The notes under the pieces were generated by a model. It saw only the letters and a list, made by a program, of their open reading frames with translations, was not told the DNA's origin and ran no database searches. Position numbers and translations under genes: made by a program. This document shows, one piece after another, positions 46,352 to 56,147 of a stretch of 64,000 nucleotides of DNA. Each line of letters starts with the position of its first letter. The stretch's first letter is position 1. The stretch comes from Desulfolucanica intricata (GTDB lineage Bacteria; Bacillota; Desulfotomaculia; Desulfotomaculales; Desulfofarciminaceae), in contig NZ_BCWE01000001.1 in assembly GCF_001592105.1 (NCBI RefSeq), positions 62,001 to 126,000 on the forward strand. The letters are read 5' to 3'.

Positions 46352-47374
46352 TCAAAAGCACTGTTCCCCCAACTTTAGATTAGGTACGGCATTAAGTGTC
46401 AGCGGGGCAAATTTACCTTCAATATACTTATAATGGGCAGCACAGCCTATCATCGCCGCATTATCGGTACACAATACCGGGGGCGGGTAAACCAGCCGCC
46501 ACCCCTCCTGCCCGGCGCCATTTTCCAGCTCCGTTCGCAGAAAACCGTTTGCAGCCACCCCACCTGCAAGCATAATTGTTGACACTTGATACTTGTGGGC
46601 AGCAGCCAGAGTTTTGTCTACCAAAACATCTACCACAGCTTTCTGAAAACTGGCTGATAAATCGGCAATATTTACAGTTTCCCCCCGCTGGCGGGCCCGG
46701 TGCAGATAATTAATCACGGCTGACTTAAGGCCGCTAAAACTAAAATCCAGACTGCCTTCTTCAAGATAGGCCCGGGGAAACTCAATGGCCTCGGAATTAC
46801 CCTCACGGGCTTTTTTCTCAATTAACGGCCCGCCGGGATATCCTAATCCCACTGTCCTGGCCACTTTATCAAAAGCTTCTCCGGCAGCATCATCCCTGGT
46901 ACGTCCGGCAACCCGGTAATTCCCGTGCCCGGAAATGTAAACCAAATCAGTATGCCCCCCGGAAACCACCAGGCACAGCAGAGGGAAGGTTAAATCAGGC
47001 TCTGCCAGAAGATTAGCATAAATATGCCCTTCCAGGTGATTTACTCCAATGAGGGGAATACCTGCAGCGTAGGCACAAGCCTTGCCCGCAGACAGCCCCA
47101 CTAAAAGAGCTCCCACGAGGCCCGGGCCGTAAGTTACAGCCACAGCATCCAAGTCCTTAAAACCGAGCCCGGCTTCCTGCAGTGCCTCTAAAATTACGTG
47201 ATTAATCAGCTCAAGGTGTTTGCGGGAAGCGACCTCCGGAACCACACCACCGAATTTGCGGTGCACATCAATTTGTGAAGAAATAATATTGCTTAGTATC
47301 CTTGTACCACCGTCCACCACCGCAGCGGAAGTTTCATCACAGGATGTTTCAATTGCCAGTATTTTTTCACCCAT
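46352..47374 (-). CDS. tsaD: tRNA N6-adenosine threonylcarbamoyltransferase TsaD
   Basis: Transfers the threonylcarbamoyl group to A37 of ANN-decoding tRNAs. 340 residues. [16 protein letters not shown] at the N-terminus, the metal-binding [29 protein letters not shown] and the C-terminal [21 protein letters not shown] match the family. The frame extends to 47548, but ATG 47374 follows AAAGAGG and begins the conserved domain. The 5' end faces the divergent EEP-family gene. Confidence 0.97.
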   Translation of the reverse strand: MGEKILAIETSCDETSAAVVDGGTRILSNIISSQIDVHRKFGGVVPEVASRKHLELINHVILEALQEAGLGFKDLDAVAVTYGPGLVGALLVGLSAGKACAYAAGIPLIGVNHLEGHIYANLLAEPDLTFPLLCLVVSGGHTDLVYISGHGNYRVAGRTRDDAAGEAFDKVARTVGLGYPGGPLIEKKAREGNSEAIEFPRAYLEEGSLDFSFSGLKSAVINYLHRARQRGETVNIADLSASFQKAVVDVLVDKTLAAAHKYQVSTIMLAGGVAANGFLRTELENGAGQEGWRLVYPPPVLCTDNAAMIGCAAHYKYIEGKFAPLTLNAVPNLKLGEQCF

Positions 47375-47478
47375 AAAAAAACCTCTTTTTGAATAGTTAT
47401 TATCATTATACCATAAATTACAAATAAAAATCCCTTTGCACCGGAATTGCATATACTGATAAAAAGGGGGCAAAACCA

Positions 47479-48222
47479 ATGTCGATACAGCTAAAAGTAT
47501 TAACTTATAACATCCGGCACGGGAAGGGAACCGACCGTATAATTTCACTCAAAAGAATTGCAGATGTGCTCAGAAAAAGCGGCGCTCAACTAATCGGACT
47601 GCAGGAAGTAGACAGAAACATGCCGCGCAGCAACTTTATCTTTCAGGCTCAATACCTGGCATATCTTCTCGGTATGAATTATGTTTTCAGCCCCGCCTCC
47701 AAATGGTTTCGTGTTTTCGAATTCGGCAATGCTATATTAAGTAAATATCCAATTATAAAATATAATAATGTACTACTGCCGGGGCAAGGAGAACAAAGGG
47801 CTTTGCTGGAAGCCGTACTTTCGGTTAATAATCAAAAAATAAAATTTTTTAACACCCATCTTGGTTTGAGTAATACTGCAAGAGAATTACAAGTTAACAA
47901 GATTATTGAACTCCTGGGGAACCTATGTTTGCCCACAATATTAGCGGGTGATTTTAATGTTTTGCCATCCGACCCGGTTATAATAAAATTAGCCCAATTC
48001 TTTGGATACTGCGATAATAGTTCTGCAGCAAACACTAAAACATTTCCGTCAAATGCTCCCAGTGTAAAAATAGATTACATATTTCTTTCTCCGCACTGGA
48101 AACTGCTCTCTTTAAAAACCTTATCCAGTGAGGCCTCAGACCACCTTCCCCTGCTGGGTGAAGTAGAACTTATTGCTTCCTATCCAAAATTAATTATTAA
48201 GTGCCCGAACCAAATCGTGTAA
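47479..48222 (+). CDS. endonuclease/exonuclease/phosphatase-family protein
   Basis: 247 residues of the EEP fold: [18 protein letters not shown] (metal-binding Glu), [17 protein letters not shown] and the terminal [10 protein letters not shown] (catalytic His). No signal peptide is seen, so it acts in the cytosol. Substrates in the family include DNA, phosphoinositides and other phosphodiesters and cannot be told apart here. The ATG follows AAAGGGGG. Its 3' end overlaps the convergent sirtuin gene by 33 bases. Confidence 0.85.
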   Translation: MSIQLKVLTYNIRHGKGTDRIISLKRIADVLRKSGAQLIGLQEVDRNMPRSNFIFQAQYLAYLLGMNYVFSPASKWFRVFEFGNAILSKYPIIKYNNVLLPGQGEQRALLEAVLSVNNQKIKFFNTHLGLSNTARELQVNKIIELLGNLCLPTILAGDFNVLPSDPVIIKLAQFFGYCDNSSAANTKTFPSNAPSVKIDYIFLSPHWKLLSLKTLSSEASDHLPLLGEVELIASYPKLIIKCPNQIV

Positions 48223-48930
48223 AACCTTTCCTGCCGAATCATTTAGGACAAGAGCAGCCCGGTTATCCCAGGGAGTCGGGTCCCGGTTAATAATTACTAC
48301 CCGCTTTACCCTTTCCGGTAAAGCTGCCGCCGGGTAAACTTCCAAGCTGCTGCCTACCACTATTAGCAGGTCACAACCCGTAAGAATCTGTACAGAAGTA
48401 AAAAAGTCCTTACCCATTTTATCTTCAAACAGCACTACATCCGGACGCAATATTCCCTTACATTTACATACAGGCGGATTTATCCCGTTATTGTATTGCT
48501 CTGTCAAATTCTCTATCGGGTAACTTTTTTTGCATTTCATACAATGCACAGTGCGTAAGTGCCCGTGAATTTCCCAAACTTTGGTGGAGCCTGCCTTTTG
48601 ATGCAGGCCGTCTATATTCTGTGTAATCACCCCCACCAAATGTCCACTCTTCTCCAGTTCTGCCAGTGCCAGGTGGGCATTATTCGGCCTGGCCTCCAGA
48701 ATATCCCGCCACCACTGTAAATTTAAATCATAAAAAGCTGCCGGGTTTCTCTTTAAAGCACTTACACTGGCTGTCTCAATAGGATCATATTTTTCCCACA
48801 AGCCGGTGCCGGAGCTGCGAAAATCAGGTATCCCGCTTTCAGTACTTATTCCTGCTCCGGTCAGAGCAAATACCCTTAAAGAAGATCGAATCAATTGAGC
48901 TAATTCATTAATTTTCTCTTTATACGTCAT
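48190..48930 (-). CDS. NAD-dependent protein deacylase, Sir2 family
   Basis: Cytosolic sirtuin, about 246 residues. The NAD-binding GAGISTESGIPDFRS, TQNIDGLHQKAGS and catalytic His in EIHGHL are present. A zinc ribbon with CMKC and CKC replaces the second CxxC, leaving C-x-C. VVVGSSLEVYPAA is the C-terminal NAD site. ATG 48930 (after GAGAG) or ATG 48939 could be the start; both overlap the end of the upstream gene, implying coupling. A perfect DnaA box TTATCCACA spans this start. Confidence 0.92.
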   Translation of the reverse strand: MTYKEKINELAQLIRSSLRVFALTGAGISTESGIPDFRSSGTGLWEKYDPIETASVSALKRNPAAFYDLNLQWWRDILEARPNNAHLALAELEKSGHLVGVITQNIDGLHQKAGSTKVWEIHGHLRTVHCMKCKKSYPIENLTEQYNNGINPPVCKCKGILRPDVVLFEDKMGKDFFTSVQILTGCDLLIVVGSSLEVYPAAALPERVKRVVIINRDPTPWDNRAALVLNDSAGKVLHDLVRALNN

Positions 48931-49252
48931 TATCCACATCTCTCAAATCCAAACTATAATAATCAACAAGGTTATTTTCTTTTAAATAGTTTATGCCCCT
49001 GGAGGAAATAATTACCGGAAAGTTGGTGATCCGACCCGGTCTCAAAAAATGTCCGGCATTAAAATTATTAACGGACAACCAGCCCTGCTCAATACACTCC
49101 TTAAAGAGTTTAATTAAGTCATCTTCAGAAATTTTTAATTTGTTAAGTAACTTTTCCATCACCAGATCACCAAAGAAGGAATGCTGCTGAGCAATATACA
49201 GATAAGCTAAGAATTGTTCTGAATTAAGCTTTTGCTGCTCTTTATTTTGCAC
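48920..49252 (-). CDS. hypothetical protein, possibly winged-helix
   Basis: 110 residues, no family recognised. The sequence is mostly helical in the first two thirds (SEQFLAYLYIAQQHSFFGDLVMEKLLNKLKISEDDLIKLF), then has short strands (NFPVIISSRGINYLKENNL) that resemble the wing and last helix of a winged-helix protein. The GTG start follows GGGAGATGAG. It overlaps the sirtuin start, so the two form an operon. A regulator role would be a guess. Confidence 0.6.
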   Translation of the reverse strand: MQNKEQQKLNSEQFLAYLYIAQQHSFFGDLVMEKLLNKLKISEDDLIKLFKECIEQGWLSVNNFNAGHFLRPGRITNFPVIISSRGINYLKENNLVDYYSLDLRDVDNDV

Positions 49253-49425
49253 GTTAACTCATCTCCCAATTAAGTAGTTTTAAATACTGCTTTTTATGCA
49301 ATAATGTAGATATACTTAAATAAAATTATTTTTACTTAATTTCATTTTATCAGATAATTATAGTTTTCAACCTATAAAATAACTTATATTTTTATATTCG
49401 TAGACATAAAAGGAGTTGGTATATT

Positions 49426-49866
49426 GTGAGTACAGTGAAAATAAAAGATGGCTTGGACAGCCATCTTTGTGAAGCCATAATAAATTTTCATAACCGGAAT
49501 CCCTTTGCCCAGCTATTGGGAATCAAGCTGGATATACTCGGTAAAGGCTTTAGCCGGTTTACCTTCCAAGGAACAAAAGAGCATACTAATCCTTTCTCCA
49601 CCATTCACGGCGGTGTAACGGCTGCTCTGGGGGATGTGGCCATGGCTACGGCTCTTAGAACTAAAGGTATTCAAGTCGTAACAGCAGAATTAACGATTAA
49701 CTATATCTCCCCAGGCACTACAGACGGTGAACTTGATGTTATTGCCAAAGCTGTTAACGTCGGGAAAACCGTTTGCCTGGCTGAATTTTGCGTCCATCAT
49801 CTAGACAAAAACCACTTGGTAGCAACAGGCCGGGGAATTTTTGTTAACCGCGGGCCGATGGAATAG
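49426..49866 (+). CDS. PaaI-type hotdog thioesterase
   Basis: 146 residues of the hotdog fold. The signature NPFSTIHGGVTAALGDVAMATALR places the catalytic region near residues 53-76, followed by ELTINYISP and the strand-rich C-terminus. It is expected to hydrolyse an acyl- or aryl-CoA thioester; the substrate is unknown. The start is GTG after AAAGGAG. It is monocistronic. Confidence 0.88.
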   Translation: MSTVKIKDGLDSHLCEAIINFHNRNPFAQLLGIKLDILGKGFSRFTFQGTKEHTNPFSTIHGGVTAALGDVAMATALRTKGIQVVTAELTINYISPGTTDGELDVIAKAVNVGKTVCLAEFCVHHLDKNHLVATGRGIFVNRGPME

Positions 49867-49979
49867 TACCGTTTCACGAGGTATATCTTTTGCACCCAAT
49901 CCAAAAAGTAAAAGGATCCTCGGAAAGAGATCCGGTAGTTATGCCCAATAAATTAATAAGCTCCAAAAATTTAATATTA

Positions 49980-51719
49980 TTAGCTTAACTTTCTGGGCGG
50001 TAGCAAAATACTTTTCCCCTTAACTTCAAGCAGGCCTTCAGGCGAAAGCCTTAGTTCGGGTAAATGAGTGCTTGATATAAACAGCAGCGTATATATTGGG
50101 TCATAATATGTATGGCCTTTTTTACTTAAAATTTCTTCTAATCGAACGCCCTCCTGAATCAGCCTGTTTACAGGTTCAGTACTTATCATACCGTTTAACA
50201 GTAAAGGCAGCTCAAAAACAGACTTCGAATCTTCAAATATTACTATGCCACCGCCCAGTTCATACAGGCGATTCACAGCGCGGGCCATGTCCTCGGGATT
50301 CTTACCGACGGCCAGAATCTCACCCGAAATTGTACTGGAACAGGCCAGGCCGCTTAAGTCATCGACAAAGCCGCTCAATAGGCCATTGCATACCCATTTA
50401 CCCTCTCGATCGAGGAGAGCAGCATACTGTATTCCAGTCAACTCACTGATATCCAGCAAACCGTGACGCTCAGGAATTATCCTGTCTCTACGTCTGGTTA
50501 TGACCGGATTAACTAAATGCATAACCGGGAAGGGTTTACCGGCAGCCGGAATTAAAAATAAATCCGGAGAGACACTTCTTTTACTTATTGTTCCCAAGCC
50601 ATATTTTCTACCATCAAACCTCCGGTCAAAATTTTTACCGGTAACTATTTCACCGTCAGCAATTACAAGTACCGGCGTAGGGTTATCCAGCGTTTCCAGT
50701 AAGAGGATATCCGCCAGCCGTCCCGGAGCGATACCTCCCACCAGGTCATCCAACCCGTAATAGACAGCCGCATTTATGGTCGCCATCTGATAAGCGGTCA
50801 CCGGATTTAAGCCTGCCTCTATGGCAGTTTTTATAACATAGTCGTTAAAACCTTGTGCCAAATACGTTACCGAGGGCCCGTCTGTAGTAAGCATGGCCCG
50901 GTGCAAAGGTACTCCGGCCTTAATAATATCCTTAATCAGCTGCGTTAAATCCGGCCTTAAAGAGCTGTGACGCAGGGTAGCATACATACCCAAACGCAGG
51001 CGCCGTAAAACCTCATCCCCGTTAATACTTTCATGGCAGGCAGTAATTCCCGCTGCAGCCAGGGAATTTAAGGTCTCCACCGAAGCCCCGGGGGCATGTC
51101 CCTCCAGTTTCTTACCTGTTTTTATGGCAGTTAAAGCCCCCTCCAACATACCCTGCTTACCTTTCAACAAAGAAGACCAATCCGTAATTTCCCCCACCTG
51201 TAATACCTCAGGATTATATACCAGACGACTTAGATTATCGGAAGAAAATAAAACATCACTTGCCTCTGAAAAAGTTTGTGGATCAAGACGGGTACTCCAA
51301 AAAATTTTTAAAGGCAGGTCTTTTAAGTCTTCAATTAACGACTCAAACCCTTCCGGCCCCAATTCCCGAAAGAAAAAGAGATTATCAGCAACCATCATGG
51401 TTGTTCCCAGGGGCAAAATCTTCTCGGTCAAACTGACCGGGTTATACATTAAAAAAGGATGTCCATGAGGTTCTATATAGCCGGGGCATAGCAGTTTTCC
51501 TTTTGCATCTATAACCTTTGTTTCCGCCCCCAAAGCTTTTTCAGATTCACCTACATAAGCAATATATTTATCGACCACAGCAACATGAGCCTTAATTAAT
51601 TCTCCGGTATATACATTTATAACCGTACCGTTCTTAATAAATATATTGGCAAATCGTTTACCCTGTGCTGTCTTAATAAGTTTTTGATATGTAGGAGAAG
51701 AAATGGACCTTAATCTCAA
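49980..51719 (-). CDS. adenine-deaminase-family protein, YerA-like
   Basis: 579 residues, amidohydrolase plus Adenine_deam_C domain. The metal motif reads PGYIEPHGHPFLMYN instead of the GHIHVESS of the enzyme at 8607-10403; GHAPG, CHESI and TTDGPSV occupy the positions of the other ligands. It is closer to Bacillus YerA than to AdeC, so activity on adenine is uncertain. The start is TTG after AAGGAG. It has a likely promoter at 51755-51784. The short 49867-49979 space downstream shows only a small GGATC/GATCC repeat. Confidence 0.85.
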   Translation of the reverse strand: MRLRSISSPTYQKLIKTAQGKRFANIFIKNGTVINVYTGELIKAHVAVVDKYIAYVGESEKALGAETKVIDAKGKLLCPGYIEPHGHPFLMYNPVSLTEKILPLGTTMMVADNLFFFRELGPEGFESLIEDLKDLPLKIFWSTRLDPQTFSEASDVLFSSDNLSRLVYNPEVLQVGEITDWSSLLKGKQGMLEGALTAIKTGKKLEGHAPGASVETLNSLAAAGITACHESINGDEVLRRLRLGMYATLRHSSLRPDLTQLIKDIIKAGVPLHRAMLTTDGPSVTYLAQGFNDYVIKTAIEAGLNPVTAYQMATINAAVYYGLDDLVGGIAPGRLADILLLETLDNPTPVLVIADGEIVTGKNFDRRFDGRKYGLGTISKRSVSPDLFLIPAAGKPFPVMHLVNPVITRRRDRIIPERHGLLDISELTGIQYAALLDREGKWVCNGLLSGFVDDLSGLACSSTISGEILAVGKNPEDMARAVNRLYELGGGIVIFEDSKSVFELPLLLNGMISTEPVNRLIQEGVRLEEILSKKGHTYYDPIYTLLFISSTHLPELRLSPEGLLEVKGKSILLPPRKLS

Positions 51720-51754
51720 CTAAATCTCTCCTTATGAAAAAGATTATTCCGGTA

Positions 51755-51784
51755 ATTTTATTCTTATATTCTTTTAATTTTCAA
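51755..51784 (-). promoter_or_regulatory. candidate promoter of the YerA-like gene
   Basis: TTGAAA, 18 bases, TAAAAT on the minus strand, about 35 bases before the start codon. Confidence 0.4.
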
Positions 51785-51933
51785 CAAATACCTTTGTAAA
51801 TCAGAAAACAAAATATTATAAAGATACTATTTTAAATTATTTATAACACTTGAAAGGGTTATAACTTTTCTTATTGAATTATCTTATTGAATTAAATGAC
51901 ATAATACATTGTTTTATGAAAGGAGAGAGAACA

Positions 51934-52131
51934 ATGTCAGGTTGTGGTAGCTGTTCAGCATGCAGCATCGGTGACAAAGCCAGGGAATATATAAACTTTT
52001 TCGGTGAGTCAACCGTTAAGTGCCCGGAATGTGAGACCGAAATAACTTTCAAGGATTTACCCAAAAATAATAAATTAACTTGCCCCAGTTGCGGAGCAGT
52101 TTTTAAAGTTATTCGTTTACTTTTAAATTAA
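51934..52131 (+). CDS. small zinc-ribbon protein
   Basis: 65 residues. The N-terminus MSGCGSCSAC carries clustered cysteines, and the C-terminal half is a zinc ribbon with CPEC and CPSC. The frame is open from 51874, but ATG 51934 lies after AAAGGAGAGAG. A strong terminator follows. Function is unknown; the CxxCxxC head could bind a metal separately from the ribbon. Confidence 0.75.
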   Translation: MSGCGSCSACSIGDKAREYINFFGESTVKCPECETEITFKDLPKNNKLTCPSCGAVFKVIRLLLN

Positions 52132-52136
52132 CAGTG

Positions 52137-52175
52137 AAAAAACCTGTTCTTCTTTTATTTCAAACAGGGTTTTTT
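52137..52175 (+). terminator. terminator of the small zinc-ribbon gene
   Basis: AAAAAACCTGTT pairs with AACAGGGTTTTTT (one G-U) around a 14-base loop and ends in six U residues, five bases after the stop codon. Confidence 0.85.
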
Positions 52176-52313
52176 ATACTCCGGGAAAAATTGAAGAAAA
52201 AATTAATAACCGGTTGTTTTAAAGTAATATATTGGAATCCCAATGAGGGTAAAGAAACATCTATAATGCGGGAATACTTAGTTATAATTTGATGTACGAA
52301 TAGGAGATTGACT

Positions 52314-53486
52314 ATGAAGGATATTGAGCTGATAGCCACAGCGACTTTCGGCCTGGAAGCTGTAGTAGCCCGGGAATTAAGGGAACTGGGCTATCAGGAT
52401 TTAAAAGTAGAAAATGCCAGAGTAACCTTTACAGGTAATTTAAGTGATATCTGTAAAACGAATTTATGGCTACGTACAGCAGATCGTATACTGATAAAAA
52501 TGGGTGAATTTAAGGCCACCACCTTCGAAGAACTTTTCCAACAAACCAAAGCCTTACCCTGGCCGGATTGGATTTCGGAAAATGCCAATTTCCCGGTAGA
52601 GGGAAAATCCATTAAGTCCAAACTTTTTAGCGTCCCTGACTGCCAGGCCATTGTTAAAAAAGCCGTGGTAGAAAAGATGAAACAAAAGTACAAGCTGGAG
52701 TGGTTTGAAGAAAAAGGACCGCTTTATAAAATCGAGGTGGCGTTACTAAACGATACTGCTACATTAACTATTGATACCAGTGGGCCGGGCCTGCATAAAC
52801 GTGGTTACCGAAAGCTGGGCAGTTCCGCCCCCTTAAAAGAAACACTTGCCGCCGCCATGATTCTTTTAAGCCGCTGGCACCCGGACCGGATCTTAATAGA
52901 TCCCTTCTGCGGCTCGGGCACCATCCCCATTGAGGCTGCTTTAATCGGTCAGAACATCGCCCCGGGGATCGGCCGCAACTTTGCAGCTGAAGAGTGGCCG
53001 GTGATTCCAAAGAAGTTGTGGCAGGAAGCCCGTAAAGAAGCCCATGCACTGGCAAACTATAACAGGGAACTGAGAATCATGGGCCAAGATATAGACGGTG
53101 AAGTTCTAAGCCTGGCCCGTTACCATGCCCGGGAGGCCGGTATAGATGAACAGGTCAAATTTCAAAAACTTCCGGTGGCAGAACTACGTTCCAGATACCG
53201 GTACGGCTATATCATTTGCAACCCACCCTACGGGGAGCGTCTGGGTGACCGGCCCCGGGTGGAACAATTGTACAGAGAAATGGGAGCAGTATTTAGGAAA
53301 CTAGATACCTGGTCCTACTATGTTTTGACTTCCCACGAAGGCTTTGAAAAGCTTTTCGGCCGGACAGCAGATAAAAACCGCAAACTATATAACGGACGAA
53401 TTCAATGCCGCTATTACCAGTTTTTCGGGCCCCACCCACCCCGCCGAAAAGACAGTGAACTGTCCAAAACAGCTGAGTCGACCTAA
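52314..53486 (+). CDS. THUMP-domain class I RNA methyltransferase (RlmL/YpsC type)
   Basis: 390 residues. The N-terminal ferredoxin-like/THUMP part (IATATFGLEAVVARELRELGY) binds RNA; the C-terminal UPF0020 methyltransferase has the SAM motif DPFCGSGTIPIEAAL and the catalytic NPPYGERLGD typical of guanine-N2 methylation of 23S rRNA. ATG 52314 is chosen over TTG 52308 because AGGAG lies seven bases before the ATG. It lacks the second methyltransferase domain of E. coli RlmKL. Confidence 0.92.
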   Translation: MKDIELIATATFGLEAVVARELRELGYQDLKVENARVTFTGNLSDICKTNLWLRTADRILIKMGEFKATTFEELFQQTKALPWPDWISENANFPVEGKSIKSKLFSVPDCQAIVKKAVVEKMKQKYKLEWFEEKGPLYKIEVALLNDTATLTIDTSGPGLHKRGYRKLGSSAPLKETLAAAMILLSRWHPDRILIDPFCGSGTIPIEAALIGQNIAPGIGRNFAAEEWPVIPKKLWQEARKEAHALANYNRELRIMGQDIDGEVLSLARYHAREAGIDEQVKFQKLPVAELRSRYRYGYIICNPPYGERLGDRPRVEQLYREMGAVFRKLDTWSYYVLTSHEGFEKLFGRTADKNRKLYNGRIQCRYYQFFGPHPPRRKDSELSKTAEST

Positions 53487-53586
53487 TAATTTAAAAAGTG
53501 CTTGCACCTATGAAACAAGCAAACCCACTTAAGCCATCCAACATGGTATAAACAACCGGAATTTTCCATTTAATTTTTCCAATGGA

Positions 53587-53622
53587 CGAAAATCCTGCCG
53601 AAATATCCGGCAGGATTTTGTT
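53587..53622 (-). terminator. bidirectional terminator
   Basis: Perfect twelve-base-pair stem AAAATCCTGCCG/CGGCAGGATTTT with a seven-base loop between the convergent methyltransferase and ATPase genes. U runs are short on both strands. Confidence 0.75.
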
Positions 53623-53630
53623 GACATTTG

Positions 53631-55550
53631 CTAAATTTCCCGGTACTTAAGCAGCCGCATGGCGTTGAGGATTACCAGCAGAACGCTGGCTTCGTGAACC
53701 AGCATACCTGATGCCAATACCACAGCCTCACCAATAACTCCTACCAGGAGTACCAACACCACCAGCACCGCTAAGGTGACGTTTTGCTTAATATTCCTAA
53801 GTGTCCGGCGGCTAAGGCCAATGGCGTAGGGGAGTTTGACCAACCTGTCTGACATCAACACCAAATCAGCTGTCTCCATAGCTACGTCCGTCCCCGCCGC
53901 ACCCATGGCGATACCCACATCGGCGGTTGCCATGGCAGGTGCATCGTTAATACCGTCACCCACCATAGCCACAATCCGACCTTTCTCCCGTAAACTTTTG
54001 ATTACCGCTACCTTTTCTTCAGGCAGCATCTCTGCTCGAAACTCATCAATCCCCAGCCGGTGCGCTATGGCACTGGCCGTTCTCTCGTTGTCCCCCGTCA
54101 ACATCACCACTTTTTCAACCCCGGTACGTTTGAGACGGGATACCAGGTTCAGAGCATCCTCCCGGGGAACATCGGCAATAAATATAACCCCCAGGATTTC
54201 CCGGTTTTCTGCTACAATTATTGCGGTGCAGCCGGTGTTTTCCTCCGACGCCATTCGTTCCTCCACCTCTGAATCGATGACAATACCCTGTTCCTGCATC
54301 AACTTGCGGTTGCCTACACATACCTTCTTTCCTGCTACCATCGCCATCACACCATAACCGGGGAGCACCTGAAAATCTGCAGCTTCCGGGATTCGGCCCT
54401 TTCCCGCTGCCCGTTCTACCACGGATTTGGCCAGGGGGTGTTCTGAGAGTTTCTCCACCGCCGCGGTTTTTAGCAGCATCTCCGTTTCGGTACCACGTTT
54501 TACCCATAACCCCGTTACCTGGGGTCGCCCCCGGGTAAGGGTACCGGTCTTATCCAACACCACCACCTGGATCTGTCCCACCTTTTCCAGGTGTTCCCCT
54601 CCCTTGATCAATACCCCTTGGCGGGCCGCATTGCCTATTCCGGCAACAATGGAAACCGGAGTGGCGATTACCAGAGCCCCGGGACAAGCAATGACCAACA
54701 GAGTCAAGGCAGTAATAGGGTTCTTTGTAACCAGGTATGTTAGAACTGAGACAACAATAATTCCCGGAGTATAATACCGGGCAAAGTTCTCCAATGCTTG
54801 TTGGCTGCGGGCTTTTTCCTGTTGGGCTTCTTCTACCAGTTCAATGAGCCGGGCAAAGGTGGTATCCTCACCGGACTTCTCAGTTTCAATTTCCAAATAC
54901 CCTGCTTCGTTGATGGTACCACTAAAAACAGAGTCTCCTACTGCCTTTTCCGCCGGCATCGATTCCCCGGTGATAGCAGCCTGGTTTACAGTGGCCCGCC
55001 CCTTTACTACCTTTCCATCCACCGGGATCTTCTCCCCCGGACGGACGATCACCAGATCCCCCCTCCGTACTTCTTCAGCAGGGACATCGACCTCTTCTTC
55101 CCCCTTCCGCACATGGGCCACCTGAGGAGCCATTTCCATTAACTTTCTCAAGGCATCACGGGTTTTATCAAGAGTACGGGCCTCAAGGTAGGAACCCAGG
55201 GAAAAGAGGAAAGTAACTACTGCCGCTTCCCAGTACTCGCCAACAATAATGGCCCCCGCAGCTGCCAGAGTTACCAGGGCATTAATTCCCAGAATCCGGA
55301 AACGTAACGCGTGGAAGGCGCTCATGGCGATACGGTATCCAGCTACTACTGCAGCCACAATCATCAGCGAATTTGATAACACAGAGTTAAGCCCCAAGCG
55401 TCCTAACAGCCAACCAATGACTATTAAAAGACCGGCAACAGAGGTAATGATCAACTTTTCCCGGGATCGCCACAAGCTTTTTAGCATGGCCAGGTGTTTG
55501 CAGCTGCCACCGACACCATGATTACATGTGCGCCCTGCATTTGATTGCAT
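53631..55550 (-). CDS. heavy-metal P1B-type ATPase with CPG membrane motif
   Basis: Integral membrane metal pump, 639 residues, about eight membrane helices. TGES is at 194-197 (actuator), the transmembrane metal motif at 289-291 reads CPG instead of the usual CPC or SPC, the phosphorylated Asp333 lies in DKTGTLTRG, SEHPLA follows in the nucleotide domain, and MVGDGINDAPA ends it. The N-terminus lacks an HMA domain but has CNHGVGGSCKH. A separate HMA protein is encoded directly upstream. Zn/Cd/Pb or Cu cannot be decided; the altered motif makes the ion uncertain. Confidence 0.93.
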   Translation of the reverse strand: MQSNAGRTCNHGVGGSCKHLAMLKSLWRSREKLIITSVAGLLIVIGWLLGRLGLNSVLSNSLMIVAAVVAGYRIAMSAFHALRFRILGINALVTLAAAGAIIVGEYWEAAVVTFLFSLGSYLEARTLDKTRDALRKLMEMAPQVAHVRKGEEEVDVPAEEVRRGDLVIVRPGEKIPVDGKVVKGRATVNQAAITGESMPAEKAVGDSVFSGTINEAGYLEIETEKSGEDTTFARLIELVEEAQQEKARSQQALENFARYYTPGIIVVSVLTYLVTKNPITALTLLVIACPGALVIATPVSIVAGIGNAARQGVLIKGGEHLEKVGQIQVVVLDKTGTLTRGRPQVTGLWVKRGTETEMLLKTAAVEKLSEHPLAKSVVERAAGKGRIPEAADFQVLPGYGVMAMVAGKKVCVGNRKLMQEQGIVIDSEVEERMASEENTGCTAIIVAENREILGVIFIADVPREDALNLVSRLKRTGVEKVVMLTGDNERTASAIAHRLGIDEFRAEMLPEEKVAVIKSLREKGRIVAMVGDGINDAPAMATADVGIAMGAAGTDVAMETADLVLMSDRLVKLPYAIGLSRRTLRNIKQNVTLAVLVVLVLLVGVIGEAVVLASGMLVHEASVLLVILNAMRLLKYREI

Positions 55551-55563
55551 CGGCTACCACCCT

Positions 55564-55779
55564 TTATCGCTTTTCCAGTATCCTGTAACCGGTTTTAGCG
55601 ATGATTTTTTCTATCTCTTGCAGATTAATTTGATTAGGGTCATACTGAATCTTCACCTTACCGGTGGTATAAACAACGTTGGCCTGGTAAATTCCTTTTT
55701 GTTTTTCCAAAATCTGTCCCATCTTTTGGGCACAGTCGGGGCAAGCAAGATCCCCCAAGCGAAATGTAATTTTTTCCAT
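55564..55779 (-). CDS. stand-alone heavy-metal-associated (HMA) domain protein
   Basis: 71 residues with the ferredoxin-like HMA fold: KITFRLGDLACPDCAQKMGQILEK carries the metal-binding CPDC, followed by VNVVYTTG-like strands and IAKTGY. The stop lies 13 bases before the ATPase start, so it likely delivers metal to that pump in place of a fused domain. The ATG follows AAGGAGG. Confidence 0.9.
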   Translation of the reverse strand: MEKITFRLGDLACPDCAQKMGQILEKQKGIYQANVVYTTGKVKIQYDPNQINLQEIEKIIAKTGYRILEKR

Positions 55780-55799
55780 ATTTTTACACCTCCTTAAGT

Positions 55800-56048
55800 C
55801 TATACGTTATAACTTTCCTTAATCCATGTTTTAATCTCGTGCCTGCCGGGTACCCGTCCGCTTACTGTCACCTTACCGTTAATGACCAGCCCGGGTAAGG
55901 CAAATACATCGTACCGCACCATTTCATCCACATCGTCAATTTTCTCAACTGCGGCGGCAACCCCCAGCTCTGCCAGTACATCAAACAGGGTTTGCTCCAA
56001 ACCTTGACAAACTTTACACCCTTTGACTCCTAATAATTTAATTTCCAT
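55800..56048 (-). CDS. small redox-active disulfide protein (thioredoxin-like)
   Basis: 82 residues of the Thioredoxin_3/MTH895 type: MEIKLLGVKGCKVCQGLEQ has the redox CKVC, and FALPGLVINGKVTVSGRVP provides the cis-proline segment. ATG 56048 follows AAAGGTGGTGATC, a near-complete Shine-Dalgarno. It leads the HMA-ATPase operon and could reduce the cysteines of the metal-binding sites or bind metal itself. Confidence 0.85.
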   Translation of the reverse strand: MEIKLLGVKGCKVCQGLEQTLFDVLAELGVAAAVEKIDDVDEMVRYDVFALPGLVINGKVTVSGRVPGRHEIKTWIKESYNV

Positions 56049-56084
56049 CCTGATCACCACCTTTCTATATCTTGAATACTGTCT

Positions 56085-56102
56085 GGATATACCCGTATAT
56101 CC
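56085..56102. promoter_or_regulatory. palindromic operator of the metal-cassette promoter
   Basis: Perfect inverted repeat of eight-base arms GGATATAC/GTATATCC with a two-base spacer. It lies about 10 to 27 bases downstream of the start site predicted from the promoter at 56119-56147, a classical repressor position. Confidence 0.6.
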
Positions 56103-56118
56103 CACTGCCCCTTGTGCA

Positions 56119-56147
56119 TTTATCGTACATGAAAAGATCTTTGTAAA
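56119..56147 (-). promoter_or_regulatory. promoter of the Trx-HMA-ATPase operon
   Basis: TTTACA, 17 bases, GATAAA on the minus strand, upstream of the palindrome and 70 bases before the first gene. Confidence 0.45.

Noticed and set aside
53836-54357. 173-codon plus-strand frame opposite the P-type ATPase
   Set aside because: Antisense shadow with low-complexity Ser/Thr/Ile composition and no start signal.
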